Below are positions 51,051 through 60,764 of a stretch of DNA of 64,000 nt, one piece after another; positions within the stretch are counted from its first letter, which is position 1; every line of letters begins with the position of its first letter. The translations under genes were made by a program, and so were the position numbers. Origin of the DNA: Jeongeupia chitinilytica (GTDB lineage: Bacteria; Pseudomonadota; Gammaproteobacteria; Burkholderiales; Chitinibacteraceae); the NCBI RefSeq assembly GCF_014652315.1, contig NZ_BMYO01000005.1, positions 186,001 through 250,000 on the forward strand, in the 5' to 3' direction. The notes under the pieces are model-generated. The model made no database searches and was not told the origin of the DNA. It saw only the letters and a program-made list of their open reading frames with translations.

Positions 51051-51841
51051 ACCCAGTCCTGCCGGCGCAGGAAATCGGTGGTCGCCATGAGGGCGTCGAC
51101 CGTGAACGCTTCTTGCGAGGACAGAATCTCGTCAATGGACAGCCGGGCAAAGCCGGCGACTTCGCCGTCGGTGTTGCAGGGGACGAAGTCGTCGGGTAGC
51201 AGCAGGTCGTAGCAGTACAGGACCTCGTCATGCGTGCCGTCCGGCTCGTTCCGCGTGCTCCGCAGGCTGGTTGCGTAGCGGAAGCCGCCGGCGATCTCGG
51301 CCGGCACGCCCGCTTCCTCCCAGAGCTCGCGTACGACGCAATGTTCGGCCGTTTCACCACTGGCGATGCCGCCTGCTGCCAGATTGTCGAGCCGGTCCGG
51401 ATCGATCGCTTTGCTGGCGCTGCGACGGCCGATCCACAGCTGCCGGTCGGCGGTATGACCATTGATATGCACTGCACGGCTTGTCAGGCCGAAGCGGCGG
51501 AAGGCGGCGCGCTCCAGTGCAAACAGCGGCCGTGCAAGATCAGGCCATCCATGCGCATCCGGTGCGAAACAGGTGTAGCGCTCGTTGCGCCAGCCCCGGA
51601 TCAGCCCTGCATCGCGCATCGCCAGCGCGGTACGTTCAAGCTGGGGCTCGATCTGATCGGCCGCGGCGTCCAGGTGCAGTTGCGGGCCCCGACCGGTAAA
51701 GCGGGGCGACAGTGCCTGGAGGAAGGCGCAGGTGTCGGGTTCGAGCCAGCCGATCGCTTCGCCCTGCACGTGGAAACGGATCAGCCCGCTGGCGTCAAAC
51801 CGTGGCGGTACGGCTGGCTGACGATCGAGTCGGGTGTTCAT
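51047..51841 (-). CDS. DUF4743-NUDIX hydrolase
   Basis: This 264-residue protein has an N-terminal DUF4743-like region (about 14-120; FHVQGEAIGWLEPDTCAFL) and a C-terminal NUDIX domain. The Nudix box is complete, Gly157 to Val179, including Glu163, Arg171, Glu172, Glu175 and Glu176. Related proteins in fungi (Tnr3 C-terminal half) and plants act on oxidised thiamine diphosphates, so a damaged-cofactor clean-up role is possible, though unproven here. It overlaps the GntR stop and the thpR start by 4 bp each. Confidence 0.88.
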   Translation of the reverse strand: MNTRLDRQPAVPPRFDASGLIRFHVQGEAIGWLEPDTCAFLQALSPRFTGRGPQLHLDAAADQIEPQLERTALAMRDAGLIRGWRNERYTCFAPDAHGWPDLARPLFALERAAFRRFGLTSRAVHINGHTADRQLWIGRRSASKAIDPDRLDNLAAGGIASGETAEHCVVRELWEEAGVPAEIAGGFRYATSLRSTRNEPDGTHDEVLYCYDLLLPDDFVPCNTDGEVAGFARLSIDEILSSQEAFTVDALMATTDFLRRQDWV

Positions 51842-52566
51842 CAGCCGGCCTCGGGCTCGATCAGCAGCTGTACCGCGTCGGCGGCAAAGCGGGTGATCCC
51901 GTACTCGATCGGTACGCCGGCGCTGTCGACGTAGACGTTCTCGACGTAAAGGATGGGCTGCGTTTTCGGCTGCGCCAGCAATTGTGCGGTTTCCGGGCGC
52001 GGCAGGCGGGCGGTGACCCGACTCAGCCGGCGGTTGAACTCGGTGATGCCGTACGCCGGCAAGGCGTCGGCGATGCGGCCGGTGGCTGCGTAGCGGGTTT
52101 CGAATCCGGCGAAGCGCGGCAGCGGAAAGTACTGGGTGCAAACGCCGATGACGCGGTCGTCGACGACGTCGAGTGCATCGACCTGCAGGACGCTGGTGCC
52201 GGGCGGAATGTCGAGCAGCTCGCACACTTCGTTCCGCGGCACGGTGGTGGTGCTGCGCTGGATCTGGCTGATGCCGCGGCGCTGCTGGTCGTCGAGGCTG
52301 TGCGAGAAGCGGCTGCGGCGGCCGAGGCGATAGTCGATCAAGCCTTCCTGGACGAAGGTGCCGCGCCCCTGTTCGATGCGCACCAGTCCGCGCGTTTCCA
52401 GTGCCTGCACGGCACGGCGGATCGTGTGGCGGTTGACGCCGAAGCGCGCAGCCAGCTCGATTTCGTTCGGTAGCCGGTCCGAAATGACTTTGCCGGCGAT
52501 GTCGGCGGCAAGGGCCTGTTCGATCTGTCGCCACAAGGCAATGCCCGATCCGCGTTCGACCGTCAT
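51841..52566 (-). CDS. GntR/HutC-family regulator (PhnF-like)
   Basis: This 241-residue regulator has an N-terminal GntR winged HTH (about 6-75; LPNEIELAARFGVNRHTIRR, then ALETRGLVRIEQGRG) and a C-terminal UTRA ligand domain (about 95-235). The sequence is close to PhnF-type regulators of phosphonate genes, but no phosphonate genes are in the window. AGGA lies upstream of the ATG at 52566. It leads a coupled operon with the NUDIX and ThpR genes, so it may respond to a phosphorylated metabolite (inference). Confidence 0.88.
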   Translation of the reverse strand: MTVERGSGIALWRQIEQALAADIAGKVISDRLPNEIELAARFGVNRHTIRRAVQALETRGLVRIEQGRGTFVQEGLIDYRLGRRSRFSHSLDDQQRRGISQIQRSTTTVPRNEVCELLDIPPGTSVLQVDALDVVDDRVIGVCTQYFPLPRFAGFETRYAATGRIADALPAYGITEFNRRLSRVTARLPRPETAQLLAQPKTQPILYVENVYVDSAGVPIEYGITRFAADAVQLLIEPEAG

Positions 52567-52717
52567 GGTGCGTTCCTGTCGTTGGTAAGGTGCGGCAATG
52601 CTAGCGCACGGCTGTTTCATCTAGATGATTCTACGTCTTGCGGTAATCCCGGGGCGCGCCAAGTCCGTGCGGGCTGGTAAAATGCACACTTTTCCCGTCT
52701 AAGCTCCGGAGCACTTC

Positions 52718-54238
52718 ATGGCCGTCATCCGTCAGGACGATCTGATCGACAGCATTGCCGATGCGCTGCAGTACATCAGTTACTACCACCCGAAAGACTA
52801 CATCCAGGCCCTCGGCAAAGCGTACGAGCGTGAAGAAAGCCCGGCCGCCAAGGATGCGATCGCGCAGATCCTGACCAACAGCCGGATGTGCGCCGAAGGC
52901 AAGCGTCCGATCTGCCAGGACACCGGGATCGTGACCTGTTTTGTGCGCGTCGGCATGAATGTGCAGTGGGCTGGCGCGACGATGGGCGTGGCCGACATGG
53001 TCAACGAGGGCGTGCGCCGCGCTTACCTGCATCCGGACAACAAGCTGCGCGCCTCGATCCTGCAGGACCCGGCCGGTGGCCGCAAGAACACCAAGGACAA
53101 CACGCCGGCGGTGATCCATTTCGAAGTCGTGCCGGGTGATACGGTCGAGATCGACATCGCCGCCAAGGGCGGCGGCTCGGAGAACAAGACCAAGTTCGTC
53201 ATGCTCAACCCGTCCGACTCGATCGTCGACTGGGTACTGAAGACCGTGCCGCTGATGGGCGCCGGCTGGTGCCCGCCGGGCATGCTCGGCATCGGCATTG
53301 GCGGCACCGCCGAAAAGGCGATGGTGATGGCCAAGGAAGCGCTGATGGAAGAGATCGACATCCATGAGCTGATCGAACGCGGCCCGCAAACCCGCGCCGA
53401 AGAACTGCGCATTGAGCTGTACGAGAAGGTCAACGCGCTCGGCATCGGCGCACAGGGCCTCGGCGGTCTCGCCACCGTGCTCGACGTGAAGATCAAGGAT
53501 TACCCGACCCACGCAGCCAGTCTGCCGGTCGCGATGATTCCGAACTGCGCCGCGACCCGCCACGTGCACTTCATTCTCGACGGCTCCGGCCCGGCAGTGC
53601 TTGAAGCACCGAAGCTCGAGGACTGGCCGGAGGTAACCTGGACGCCGTCCAGCGAATCCACCCGTGTCGACCTGAACACCGTCACCCGTGAGGAAGTCGC
53701 GTCGTGGAAGCCGGGCCAGACGCTGCTGCTGAACGGCAAGATGCTCACCGGCCGCGATGCTGCGCACAAGCGCATGGTCGAGATGCTGAACAAGGGCGAG
53801 AAGCTGCCGGTCGATTTCACCAACCGCTTCATCTACTACGTCGGCCCGGTCGATCCGGTGCGTGATGAAGTCGTCGGCCCGGCCGGTCCGACCACCGCAA
53901 CGCGGATGGACAAGTTCACCGGGCAGGTGCTGGCGCAGACCGGGTTGCTCGGCATGATCGGCAAGGCCGAACGCGGCCCGGTTGCCATCGACGCGATCAA
54001 GCAGCACCAGTCGGTCTACCTGATGGCGGTCGGTGGTGCAGCCTACCTCGTCTCGAAGGCGATCAAGGGCTCGCGCGTCGTCGGTTTCGAGGATCTGGGC
54101 ATGGAAGCGATCTACGAGTTCGACGTCGTCGACATGCCGGTGACGGTGGCGGTCGATAGCGGCGGCACCTCGGTGCACGCGATCGCGCCGAAGGAATGGC
54201 AGGCCAAGATCGGCAAGATCCCGCTTGCAACGGTTTGA
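52718..54238 (+). CDS. Fumarate hydratase, class I (iron-sulfur)
   Basis: This 506-residue protein matches the oxygen-sensitive class I fumarases (FumA/FumB type), which interconvert fumarate and malate in the citric acid cycle with a [4Fe-4S] cluster. Marks include RPICQDTGIVTCFVRVG with a likely cluster Cys, the PPGMLGIGIGGTAEKA segment, AATRHVHFILDGSGP and the C-terminal beta domain GPTTATRMDKFTGQVLAQTG and PVTVAVDSGGTSVHAIAP. It is a single-gene unit ending in a terminator shared with the convergent radical SAM gene. Confidence 0.95.
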   Translation: MAVIRQDDLIDSIADALQYISYYHPKDYIQALGKAYEREESPAAKDAIAQILTNSRMCAEGKRPICQDTGIVTCFVRVGMNVQWAGATMGVADMVNEGVRRAYLHPDNKLRASILQDPAGGRKNTKDNTPAVIHFEVVPGDTVEIDIAAKGGGSENKTKFVMLNPSDSIVDWVLKTVPLMGAGWCPPGMLGIGIGGTAEKAMVMAKEALMEEIDIHELIERGPQTRAEELRIELYEKVNALGIGAQGLGGLATVLDVKIKDYPTHAASLPVAMIPNCAATRHVHFILDGSGPAVLEAPKLEDWPEVTWTPSSESTRVDLNTVTREEVASWKPGQTLLLNGKMLTGRDAAHKRMVEMLNKGEKLPVDFTNRFIYYVGPVDPVRDEVVGPAGPTTATRMDKFTGQVLAQTGLLGMIGKAERGPVAIDAIKQHQSVYLMAVGGAAYLVSKAIKGSRVVGFEDLGMEAIYEFDVVDMPVTVAVDSGGTSVHAIAPKEWQAKIGKIPLATV

Positions 54239-54262
54239 TCCGTATCGCAAGGTCATGCACGA

Positions 54263-54297
54263 AAAACAAAACCGGCGCCAGGCCGGTTTTGTTTTTG
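54263..54297. terminator. Bidirectional terminator after fumarase
   Basis: AAAACAAAACCGG and CCGGTTTTGTTTT arms around CGCCAGG give a T run at the 3' end on both strands. Confidence 0.88.
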
Positions 54298-54302
54298 GAC
54301 GG

Positions 54303-56204
54303 TCAGTGCTGTAGCGCCCGTTCGATGAAGCGCCGGGGGACGGTCGACTTGGGTACACGCAGTTCGAACCAGCTGCGTACGTCCTGGTCCAGACCGATGC
54401 CGTGCATGTAGTTGTACAGCGCCTTGTTCAGCGCGCGGCCCAGTGCATCGTGATCGACGCCGCTCGGGTCGACGAAGCCGACGTCGTTCTTGGCGAAGCC
54501 GCCCGGCGGCAGCGGTTCGAGCGTGACGCCGTATTCCTCGGGATTCTGGCCGACCGGTGAATGCACGGTACAGGCGAAGCGGTGGAAGAAGCCCGACTGG
54601 ATGCAGCCGTGCTCGAACAGCTGGCGCACGTATTCGAGTGCGTCGACGGTGTCCTGCACCGTCTGGGTCGGGAAGCCGTACATCAGATAGGCGTGCACGA
54701 GGATGCCCGCCTCGGTGAATGCCGCGGTGACGCGGGCCACCTGATCGACCGAGACGCCTTTCTTCATCAGCTTCAGCAGCCGGTCCGACGCGACCTCGAG
54801 TCCGCCCGAAATCGCGATGCAGCCCGAATCGGCCAGCAGTTGGCACAGCTCGGGGCTGAACGACTTCTCGAAGCGCACGTTGCCCCACCACGAAATCGCC
54901 ACCTTGCGGCGCAGCAGCTCCTCGGCCAGTGCCTTGAGCATTTTCGGCGGTGCGGCCTCGTCGACGAAGTGAAATCCGGTCTGGCCGGTTTCGGCGATGA
55001 TCTTCTCGATCCGGTCGACCAGTTCCTTGGCCGATGCGGTTTCGTAGCGCGAGATGTAATCGAGCGTCACATCGCAGAAGCTGCACTTCTTCCAGTAGCA
55101 GCCGTGCGCGACGGTGAGCTTGTTCCAGCGGCCGTCGCTCCACAGCCGGTGCATCGGATTGAGCATGTCGAGCAGCGAGAGATAGCGGTCGAGCGGCAGA
55201 CCGTCCCAAGTCGGTGTTCCCCATTCCTCGAACGGCACGTCGGGCTCGGGGAAATTGATGTAGCGGACTTTGCCCTCGATGCATACGAAGGTGCGCACCA
55301 GTCGCTCGCGCGAACGGCCGCCTTTCAGATGGTCGATCAGCGCCAGCAACGGGCGTTCGCCCGAATCGAGCGTGACAAAGTCGACAAAGTCGAACACGCG
55401 CGGGTCGGACAGCTCGCGTAGCTCGGTGTTGGCGAAGCCGCCGCCGAGGCCGATGCGGATTTGCGGATGATGTGCCTTGATCGTTTGCGCAATCCGGAAC
55501 GCGGCGTACACGGCACCCGGGAACGGGACCGACAGCAGCACCAAGGTCGGCTGGTGGCGTTCGATCGCGGCCAGCGTCAGTGTCTCCAGCACCTCGTCGA
55601 CCAAGGTCGGTTTGGCGGCGAGTGCGTTGGCGAGCGGGTCGAAGGTCGGCTGGCTCATCGCCAGCGACTCCGCATAGCGGACGAATTCGAAGCGCGGGTC
55701 GGCGGCATCGCGCAGCACGTCGGCCAGATCGTTCAAATACAGCGTGGCCAGATGTCGGGCACGGTCCTGGGCGCCGAGCGCACCGAATGCCCATCCCAGC
55801 GGATCGCCACCTTCGTCGTCGACGTAGACGTCGAGTGCGGCAAAGCGCGGGCCTTCGGGCAGAAAACCGCGGCTGCAGATGCGGTGGGCCAGTGTCGAAT
55901 CCCGTCCCTGCAGGAAGGCGATCGTCGGCGTGATCGTCGCGTCGTAACGGTCGAACTGGTCGAAGAACGACTGCACGGCCTCGCTGCGGCGGCGCGGCGG
56001 CATCTGCTCCACCAGTTGCTTCAGTTTTTGCAGTCCGTCGCGCGAGAACAACGCCAGCACCAGCTGCAGTGCCAGATCTTCCTGTGCGGCATCGAAACCG
56101 CGTGAACGCAGGAAGCCGGTCAGGTAGGCCGTCGACGGGTAGGGGGTGTTGAGCTGCGTCATCGGCGGGATGAACGACAGCACGCGCATTGCCGGCCGGG
56201 TCAT
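54303..56204 (-). CDS. B12-binding domain radical SAM protein
   Basis: This 633-residue protein has a cobalamin-binding-like N-terminal region (about 6-300; VLSFIPPMTQLNTPYPS, then QIRIGLGGGFANTELREL) and a radical SAM core starting near 360. The cluster cysteines are Cys369, Cys374 and Cys377 in HGCYWKKCSFCD, a CX4CX2C spacing instead of the standard CX3CX2C. Other core marks are GFHFVDEAAPP, SGGLEVASDRLL and YLMYGFPTQT. GGAG lies 6 bp before the ATG at 56204. The substrate is unknown; methylation or rearrangement are typical for the class. Confidence 0.88.
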   Translation of the reverse strand: MTRPAMRVLSFIPPMTQLNTPYPSTAYLTGFLRSRGFDAAQEDLALQLVLALFSRDGLQKLKQLVEQMPPRRRSEAVQSFFDQFDRYDATITPTIAFLQGRDSTLAHRICSRGFLPEGPRFAALDVYVDDEGGDPLGWAFGALGAQDRARHLATLYLNDLADVLRDAADPRFEFVRYAESLAMSQPTFDPLANALAAKPTLVDEVLETLTLAAIERHQPTLVLLSVPFPGAVYAAFRIAQTIKAHHPQIRIGLGGGFANTELRELSDPRVFDFVDFVTLDSGERPLLALIDHLKGGRSRERLVRTFVCIEGKVRYINFPEPDVPFEEWGTPTWDGLPLDRYLSLLDMLNPMHRLWSDGRWNKLTVAHGCYWKKCSFCDVTLDYISRYETASAKELVDRIEKIIAETGQTGFHFVDEAAPPKMLKALAEELLRRKVAISWWGNVRFEKSFSPELCQLLADSGCIAISGGLEVASDRLLKLMKKGVSVDQVARVTAAFTEAGILVHAYLMYGFPTQTVQDTVDALEYVRQLFEHGCIQSGFFHRFACTVHSPVGQNPEEYGVTLEPLPPGGFAKNDVGFVDPSGVDHDALGRALNKALYNYMHGIGLDQDVRSWFELRVPKSTVPRRFIERALQH

Positions 56205-56395
56205 GGTTTGCTCCGCGAGGGACGATGGCGGCCTGCGCCCACGTGCTTCAGGGGCTGGCGGGGCCAGCCTGCGATCCGACTCGAGTACATCATTGACACT
56301 GCCTTGCGTGAAAACCCGCCGGGTTGGCCCCGGCGCAAATGCGTATTTTGCCAGACTCGGCGTCTTGGGACGGCTGCGCGCGCTGGCCGGCCTGT

Positions 56396-57259
56396 TTACA
56401 GGCTGTCTTCGAGCAGGGCAATGAAGCCGCTGACTTTCTGTGGCAGGAAGCGGTTGCGCGGATAGTTGGCCCAGATGCCGTCGACCAGCGTGTAGGCGTG
56501 TAGCACACTGCGCAGCCGGCCATTGGCCACGTGTTCGTCGACGTAGTAGCCGGGCAACTGGACCAGCCCGACGCCGGCCAGTGCGGCGTCGAGCAGTGCT
56601 GCACCACTGTTGCAGCGCAACCGGCCGGCGACATGGACTTCGTGCAACCGGCCGTCCGGCTCGCGGAAACGCCACAGGTTCAAGGTGCCGACCAGACACT
56701 GGTGGTGCTTGAGTTCGGCCAGCGTGTGGGGTTCGCCGAACTGCATCAGATAATCCGGTGATGCGCAGACATGGTGGGTGCGCTGCCCGAGCTGCCTGAC
56801 CATCAGCGACGACGCATCCATCGGGCCGAGGCGGATGCCGAGGTCGTAGCCTTCGGCGACCAGATCGACCTTGCGGTTGTCGAGGTTGAGTTCGGCGGTC
56901 ACCGCCGGCTGGCTTTGCAGATAGCGGTGCAGCAGCGGCGCGATTACCCGCTCGCCGTAGTACACCGGTGCGGTGACGCGCAGGTGGCCGCTGGGCCGCT
57001 CCTGTGCTTGCGACACGGCCTGCTCGGCCTCGCGCAGGCCGTCGAGGAGCGGCCTACAGTGTTGGTAGTACAACTGGCCCGCTTCGGTGACGCTGACCTT
57101 GCGTGTCGTCCGGTACAAGAGGCGAGCCGCCAGCCTTTGTTCGAGCAGCGATACCTGCCGGCTGACCTGCGCGACCGAGATGCCCAGCCGTTGTGCGGCG
57201 GCGGTGAAGCTCTGCGTTTCGACCACCGCAACGAATTCGTTCACGCCATCCCAGGACAT
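56396..57259 (-). CDS. LysR-family regulator next to frmA
   Basis: This 287-residue regulator has a LysR HTH (about 5-63; FVAVVETQSFTAAAQRLGISVAQVSRQVSLLEQRL in pieces) and a type 2 periplasmic-binding-like effector domain. The start at 57259 (MSWDGVNEF) gives the usual length. It is divergent from frmA with 106 bp between the start codons, the classical arrangement for a LysR gene controlling its neighbour. Similar regulators are found beside formaldehyde detoxification genes. Confidence 0.92.
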   Translation of the reverse strand: MSWDGVNEFVAVVETQSFTAAAQRLGISVAQVSRQVSLLEQRLAARLLYRTTRKVSVTEAGQLYYQHCRPLLDGLREAEQAVSQAQERPSGHLRVTAPVYYGERVIAPLLHRYLQSQPAVTAELNLDNRKVDLVAEGYDLGIRLGPMDASSLMVRQLGQRTHHVCASPDYLMQFGEPHTLAELKHHQCLVGTLNLWRFREPDGRLHEVHVAGRLRCNSGAALLDAALAGVGLVQLPGYYVDEHVANGRLRSVLHAYTLVDGIWANYPRNRFLPQKVSGFIALLEDSL

Positions 57260-57365
57260 GATTGTTACCTGATGGGAAAAATATCTTTCCATTTGGCCAG
57301 ATTGTCGTCGAATGGGTAATAAATAGAATCGCTGAATTGCCAAAATCATTGCCAGAGGACCCGCC

Positions 57366-58499
<1,134 letters not shown>

Positions 58500-58507
58500 G
58501 CCGGCCC

Positions 58508-59353
58508 ATGACGACCGCGATGGAACTGGTTTCGAGCACGCGGGTGTTCGGCGGCTGGCACAAACGCTACCGGCACGCATCGACGTCGACCGGTACACCG
58601 ATGACGTTCGCGATCTACCTGCCGCCTCAGGCCGCTGATGGCGAGCGGGTGCCGGTACTGTACTGGCTGTCCGGATTGACCTGCACCGACGAGAACTTCG
58701 CCACCAAGGCCGGCGCGCAGCGCGTGGCGGCCGAACTGGGGCTGGCGCTGGTGATGCCGGACACCAGTCCGCGTGGCGACGGCGTGGCCGACACCGACGG
58801 TTACGACCTGGGGCAGGGCGCAGGCTTTTACGTCAACGCGACGCAGGCGCCGTGGGCCGAGCACTACCGGATGTACGACTACGTGGTCGACGAGCTGCCG
58901 GCGCTGGTCGAAGCGCATTTTCCGGTGACGCAGCAGCGTGCGATCAGCGGGCACTCGATGGGCGGCCACGGCGCACTGATGATCGCTTTGCGCAACCCGG
59001 GCCGCTATCGTTCGGTGTCTGCGTTTGCGCCCATCGTCAATCCGAGCGCGGTGCCGTGGGGGCAAAAGGCCTTTGCCGCCTATCTGGGCGAGGATCGCAG
59101 CAGCTGGCTGAGTTACGACAGCTGCCACCAGCTCGAGATCGCAGTCGAGCGCTTGCCGATGCTGGTCGACCAGGGCGAGCAGGACGGCTTCATGCCGGAG
59201 CAGTTGCAGCCCGACGTACTGGCAAGGGTCGCGCGGCAGCACGACTGGCCGCTGACCTTGCGGCGCCAGCCCGGCTACGATCACAGCTATTACTTCATCG
59301 CCAGTTTCATCGAGGATCACCTGCGCTTTCACGCGCATCACCTCGCCGCCTGA
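58508..59353 (+). CDS. fghA: S-formylglutathione hydrolase
   Basis: This 281-residue esterase-D-type hydrolase splits S-formylglutathione to formate and glutathione. The alpha/beta-hydrolase nucleophile is in GHSMGGHGAL, an acidic residue lies in VDQGEQDGF, and the catalytic His is in YDHSYYFIASF. Family marks SGLTCTDENFATKAG and PDTSPRG are present. It starts 8 bp after frmA and a terminator follows. Confidence 0.96.
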   Translation: MTTAMELVSSTRVFGGWHKRYRHASTSTGTPMTFAIYLPPQAADGERVPVLYWLSGLTCTDENFATKAGAQRVAAELGLALVMPDTSPRGDGVADTDGYDLGQGAGFYVNATQAPWAEHYRMYDYVVDELPALVEAHFPVTQQRAISGHSMGGHGALMIALRNPGRYRSVSAFAPIVNPSAVPWGQKAFAAYLGEDRSSWLSYDSCHQLEIAVERLPMLVDQGEQDGFMPEQLQPDVLARVARQHDWPLTLRRQPGYDHSYYFIASFIEDHLRFHAHHLAA

Positions 59354-59368
59354 CGATGCAGCACCCCG

Positions 59369-59392
59369 GCCCCGGTTGATCCGGGGCTTTTT
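59369..59392 (+). terminator. Intrinsic terminator after fghA
   Basis: GCCCCGG and CCGGGGC arms around TTGAT, followed by five T residues. Confidence 0.88.
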
Positions 59393-59412
59393 CATGTCTG
59401 CTAAAAGCCGGT

Positions 59413-59907
59413 TCAATCGCGTACGGCCGCATCCGTAACCGTTTCGACGTTCAGGTAGCGCGCACCCGGACCTTGGGTGCCGAGGGTGTCCTGCGGATTG
59501 CGCAGCCGGCAATGCTCGATCGACAGGCAGCCGCAGCCGATGCAGTCGTCGAGGTGATCGCGCAGCGCCAGCAGCTGGGCGATCCGGGCGTCGAGATCGG
59601 CGCGCCACATTGCGGAAAGCCGGGCCCAGTCATCCCGGTTCGGTGCGGCGGTGGCCGGCAGCGTGGCCAGTGCATCGGCGATCCGGGCCAGCGGGATGCC
59701 GACGCGCTGCGCGACGCGGATCACCGCAACGCGGCGCAGCACGTCGCGGCTGTAGCGCCGCTGCCCGCCCTGCGTGCGCTGGCTGCTGATCAGCCCCTTG
59801 CTCTCGTAAAAATGCAGTGCCGACACGGCGACGCCGCTGCGGCGCGCGACCTCGCCGACCGACAGCGTCGACGGCAGGCCGGACGGATGGAGTGGTGCAA
59901 TCGTCAT
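59413..59907 (-). CDS. soxR: Redox-sensitive regulator SoxR
   Basis: This 164-residue MerR-family protein has an N-terminal HTH (about 15-55; LSVGEVARRSGVAVSALHFYESKGL), a dimerisation helix and the [2Fe-2S] motif CX2CXCX5C at Cys122, Cys125, Cys127 and Cys133. Oxidation of the cluster by redox-cycling compounds or nitric oxide turns it into an activator. No soxS is nearby, as usual outside enteric bacteria. A SoxR box lies in the short gap to the divergent monooxygenase-like gene. Confidence 0.96.
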   Translation of the reverse strand: MTIAPLHPSGLPSTLSVGEVARRSGVAVSALHFYESKGLISSQRTQGGQRRYSRDVLRRVAVIRVAQRVGIPLARIADALATLPATAAPNRDDWARLSAMWRADLDARIAQLLALRDHLDDCIGCGCLSIEHCRLRNPQDTLGTQGPGARYLNVETVTDAAVRD

Positions 59908-59917
59908 TTTTTCTTGA

Positions 59918-59935
59918 CCTCAACTTAACTTGAGA
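59918..59935 (+). promoter_or_regulatory. SoxR box
   Basis: CCTCAACTTAACTTGAGA is nearly identical to the SoxR operator consensus, with CTCAA and TTGAG arms around a 6-bp centre. It lies in the soxR/abm intergenic region and should place the divergent operon under direct SoxR control. Confidence 0.85.
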
Positions 59936-59988
59936 TTTTACGCTGTGATTATTGCAGCCGGCCCGGCTGTGCACAACGGAGTCCCAGC

Positions 59989-60333
59989 ATGTCGAATCAA
60001 GCCGAAAATGCGGTCTATCGCGTCGACCGTTTCACCGTTCCCGAGGCTGCGCTGGCCGTGTTTCTGGCGCGCGTCGAGCAGACCAATCGGCTGCTGGCGC
60101 TGCAGCCGGGTCACCGCTTGCAGCGCGTGCTGACGCGGGCCGGGAATCCGCACCAGGTGGTGACGGTGATCGAATGGGCCGATGCGGCGGCGCTGACGGC
60201 TGCCAAGCGGGTGGTCGAGCAGCATTACGCCGAAACGGGGTTCGACGCGGCCGCGTTCATGCAGCAGCTGGGCATTCACGCCGATATGGGTGTCTTTCAC
60301 GATGTACCGGCGGTGGCTGCCCATGCGGTTTGA
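59989..60333 (+). CDS. Antibiotic biosynthesis monooxygenase-like (ABM) domain protein
   Basis: This 114-residue protein has the dimeric alpha-beta barrel pattern of ABM-domain proteins (VYRVDRFTVPEAALAVFLARV, then RLQRVLTRAGNPHQVVTVIEW). Such small proteins are frequent SoxR targets in non-enteric bacteria and may act on quinone-like compounds. It lies 54 bp beyond a SoxR box and its end overlaps the next gene. No catalytic residues can be assigned with confidence. Confidence 0.8.
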   Translation: MSNQAENAVYRVDRFTVPEAALAVFLARVEQTNRLLALQPGHRLQRVLTRAGNPHQVVTVIEWADAAALTAAKRVVEQHYAETGFDAAAFMQQLGIHADMGVFHDVPAVAAHAV

Positions 60334-60727
60334 GTTGCCGGGCATCATCCTGTTCACCGAACGCTTCGACGCGTGTGTGGCGTTCTACCGCGATCTGCTG
60401 GCGCTGCCGGAAGCCTTTGCCAAGCCGGGACTGGTCACGCTCGACCTCGGTGGCGCCTACCTGATGATCGAGTCCGGCGGTGTCGGCCGGCAGTGGCCGA
60501 AACCGATCGACGAGAATCCGATCATCCTGCGTTTCAATGTCGAAGACGTCGATGTCGCCGCCGGCGTGCTGAGGCGCAAGGGTGTCGACGTCGAGGTGTT
60601 GCGGCTGGACTGGGGCGTGGTCGGTTGCTTCAGTGATCCGGACGGCAACCGCTGCGAGTTGAAGGATCACTCCGCCGGTTTTCAGGTACTGTCCCGACAG
60701 TTGCCGAAACACCGTGAAACGGCCTGA
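60323..60727 (+). CDS. VOC-superfamily (glyoxalase/bleomycin resistance-like) protein
   Basis: This 134-residue protein has two beta-alpha-beta-beta-beta modules of the vicinal oxygen chelate fold: GIILFTERFDACVAFYRDLL with GGAYLMIESGG in the first half, and LRFNVEDVDVAAGVLRRKG, then CFSDPDGNRCELKDHS, in the second, where the Glu is a typical metal ligand. The start at 60323 (MRFELPG) lies inside the upstream gene's end. It is the second gene of the predicted SoxR-controlled pair, so a role against reactive electrophiles is plausible (inference). Confidence 0.85.
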   Translation: MRFELPGIILFTERFDACVAFYRDLLALPEAFAKPGLVTLDLGGAYLMIESGGVGRQWPKPIDENPIILRFNVEDVDVAAGVLRRKGVDVEVLRLDWGVVGCFSDPDGNRCELKDHSAGFQVLSRQLPKHRETA

Positions 60728-60764
60728 TGCCGGGTCGGGCATGGGCTAGCCGGGGAAGAGACTC

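Noticed and set aside
51841..52566. PhnF-like regulator as sign of a phosphonate gene cluster
   Set aside because: No phn transport or C-P lyase genes are in the window; the gene is coupled to NUDIX and ThpR genes instead.
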